Shown here in pieces: positions 62,855-64,000 of a stretch of 64,000 nt of DNA. The notes beneath the pieces are model-generated. The model had not been told where the DNA came from. It did no database searches and worked only from the letters and a program-made list of their open reading frames with translations. Source of the stretch: an uncultured Bacteroidota bacterium (GTDB lineage Bacteria; Bacteroidota; Bacteroidia; Bacteroidales; P3); contig CACYSB010000009.1 of assembly GCA_902777005.1 (NCBI GenBank), positions 1 to 64,000 on the forward strand. The letters run 5' to 3'. Every line of letters begins with the position of its first letter. Position 1 is the first letter of the stretch. The translations under genes were made by a program, and so were the position numbers.

Positions 62855-64000
62855 ATGCACAACAGGGGCGGCATCATAGCCGCCCTTGTCATTATTGGCT
62901 TAGGGCTTCTTCTGGGCATCCGGTCCATAGACCGTTTCCCATCACACCAACGCCCATGGGAGCAATATGACTGGTATTCCATCTCCATTGGCTTCATCAA
63001 CAATGGGTATGATCTGTTTCATCCGGAGACTATGATTTACAATAAAGAGTTTCCGGACTACTGGTCAAAGGCCAGTGAAAGCACAATAACCGCGGCAGAC
63101 TTCCCCATACATAGTTATATTGTAGCACTACTTATGGGGCTGTTCGGCAGCACTGCTCCACAAGTATATCGTATATGGACAATGATATGCAGCCTTGTCG
63201 GCATGTGGTTCCTATACCTACTAAGCCGACGCGTGACGGGGTCAAAAGCCAAGGCTATAGCCATAACTGCATTTGCCATATTGTCACCCCTCTATTCCCT
63301 GTATTTCGTCAGCTGCCTGCCCTCAATACCAGCCGTTGCTTGTGTGATAGTTGGACTGTGGGCATACGTGAAGCATTGCCAGGAAGAGCGGCAACCATAC
63401 TGGAACCTTGCTATAGCCCTGCTAACACTCGGTGCACTGATAAGAACCTCACAAGCCGTAGTGCTGGTTGCCGTATGCGGCTATGAACTGCTACGCAACA
63501 TACAGCGTGAGACTCCCCTGCTGAATAAAATGCCAGCCGTACTCCTTAGTGGAGCAGTAATTGTCGGATATCTGATGTGGAACACACATTTGAGAACAAC
63601 TTACGGCAGCCTTTTTCTCCCTTGGCTGAAGCCTCTACAGGGATGGAACGATATTGCTATCACATGGGAACGCTATCACTACGTATATTTCAGTCTGCCG
63701 CAGTTGATAATGATATGCGCACTAATAGTGACCGCGGTTGTGATTGCCATAAGAGATAAAAACACTTCAAATAACAAGGATCATCGCCATTTGCCATTGT
63801 GCTTGCTGTGGGCAATATGGCTATTTGGCGAGGTGCTCTTTTTCTTGGCTATGGGCAACCAATTCGTTGACCACGAATACTATTTCCTCGACAGCTTCTA
63901 TCTGCCGGTGGTCTTCGGCATCATGCTGTTGGCAAAACCAATACCTATGCCAAAAAAGAAGGTCTGGAAGGTCGTCACACTGGCAGCGACACTGATGGCT
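62855..64000 (+). CDS. GT-C type membrane glycosyltransferase, ArnT/GT39-like (cut by window edge)
   Basis: Reading from the ATG at 62855 the frame stays open to base 64000, giving 382 residues. The first helix is IIAALVIIGLGLLLGI. A long outer loop follows (RPWEQYDWYSISIGFINNGY, LFHPETMIYNKEF), the usual place of the catalytic acid in GT-C enzymes such as ArnT or PMT. Many helices come next (IWTMICSLVGMWFLYLLSRR, AIAITAFAILSPLYSLYF). Such enzymes move sugars from polyprenyl carriers to lipid or protein on the periplasmic side. The product is unknown. A GC-rich hairpin (62866-62885) covers codons 4-11. The gene looks more AT-rich than its neighbours. Confidence 0.72.
   Translation, partial: MHNRGGIIAALVIIGLGLLLGIRSIDRFPSHQRPWEQYDWYSISIGFINNGYDLFHPETMIYNKEFPDYWSKASESTITAADFPIHSYIVALLMGLFGSTAPQVYRIWTMICSLVGMWFLYLLSRRVTGSKAKAIAITAFAILSPLYSLYFVSCLPSIPAVACVIVGLWAYVKHCQEERQPYWNLAIALLTLGALIRTSQAVVLVAVCGYELLRNIQRETPLLNKMPAVLLSGAVIVGYLMWNTHLRTTYGSLFLPWLKPLQGWNDIAITWERYHYVYFSLPQLIMICALIVTAVVIAIRDKNTSNNKDHRHLPLCLLWAIWLFGEVLFFLAMGNQFVDHEYYFLDSFYLPVVFGIMLLAKPIPMPKKKVWKVVTLAATLMA
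62866..62885 (+). promoter_or_regulatory. Stable hairpin just inside the glycosyltransferase gene
   Basis: GGGCGGC (62866-62872) pairs with GCCGCCC (62879-62885) with a six-base loop, eight bases after the ATG. It could reduce translation or attenuate transcripts from the M16 gene. No T run follows, so it is not a classical terminator. Confidence 0.4.

Overview
The window looks like a chromosomal segment of a Bacteroidales bacterium, probably a gut, rumen or oral lineage. Evidence is the gene content: type IX secretion (T9SS) proteins PorV/PorQ-like and PorZ-like, T9SS-type C-terminal tails, a gingipain-family C25 protease, a large TonB-dependent receptor, BspA-type leucine-rich repeat proteins, DUF4301, fused SecDF and C11 lipoprotein peptidase. 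The promoters also match the Bacteroidetes -7 pattern TAnnTTTGC with a TTTG about 19 bases upstream. I cannot name the genus. No rRNA, tRNA, CRISPR array, integrase or transposase was seen.

Layout. 1-18.6 kb, mostly minus strand: 5' part of rpsA; greA and a HIT protein; a run of secDF, a small membrane protein, a TonB-dependent receptor, a 1682-residue secreted protein and a PorV/PorQ-like protein; radC (plus); then cyclophilin, pheS and folB. 18.7-23.9 kb, plus strand: a lipoprotein, DUF4301, LemA and TPM proteins, a 45-residue gene with its own promoter and terminator, a NUDIX hydrolase and an unknown protein. 24-36.8 kb, plus strand: a secreted or surface-protein island headed by a membrane-tethered TPR/AraC-type regulator. 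It holds two BspA-like proteins, a subtilase-M6 double protease, a clostripain-like lipoprotein and two more lipoproteins. 36.8-41.2 kb: a helicase with an inserted exonuclease, then an ECF sigma factor, a probable anti-sigma factor and a lipoprotein in overlapping frames. 41.4-51 kb, minus strand: hutU, C25 protease, SIMPL protein, queC-queD-queE-queF and pyridoxamine kinase, closely spaced. 51.2-59.5 kb, minus strand: a Pro/Glu-rich protein, gmk, mreC, mreD, porZ, recO and a subtilase with a barrel-like tail. 59.9 kb to the end, plus strand: an M16 peptidase and the start of a GT-C-type membrane glycosyltransferase that leaves the window.

Two repeat systems are not explained by the genes. 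One is a family of at least five 95-135 bp imperfect palindromes built from CTCCGTA/TACGGAG arms around an ACCGTT/AACGGT-type core; most lie directly after stop codons. The other is a set of degenerate 7-base tandem tracts of unrelated sequence, found between genes and also in frame inside queE, recO and three T9SS-tail genes. The secreted-protein island also shows module shuffling: near-identical lipoprotein signals and near-identical T9SS tails sit on unrelated bodies.

All calls come from reading the sequence. No database search was possible, so family names rest on recognised motifs and general resemblance.
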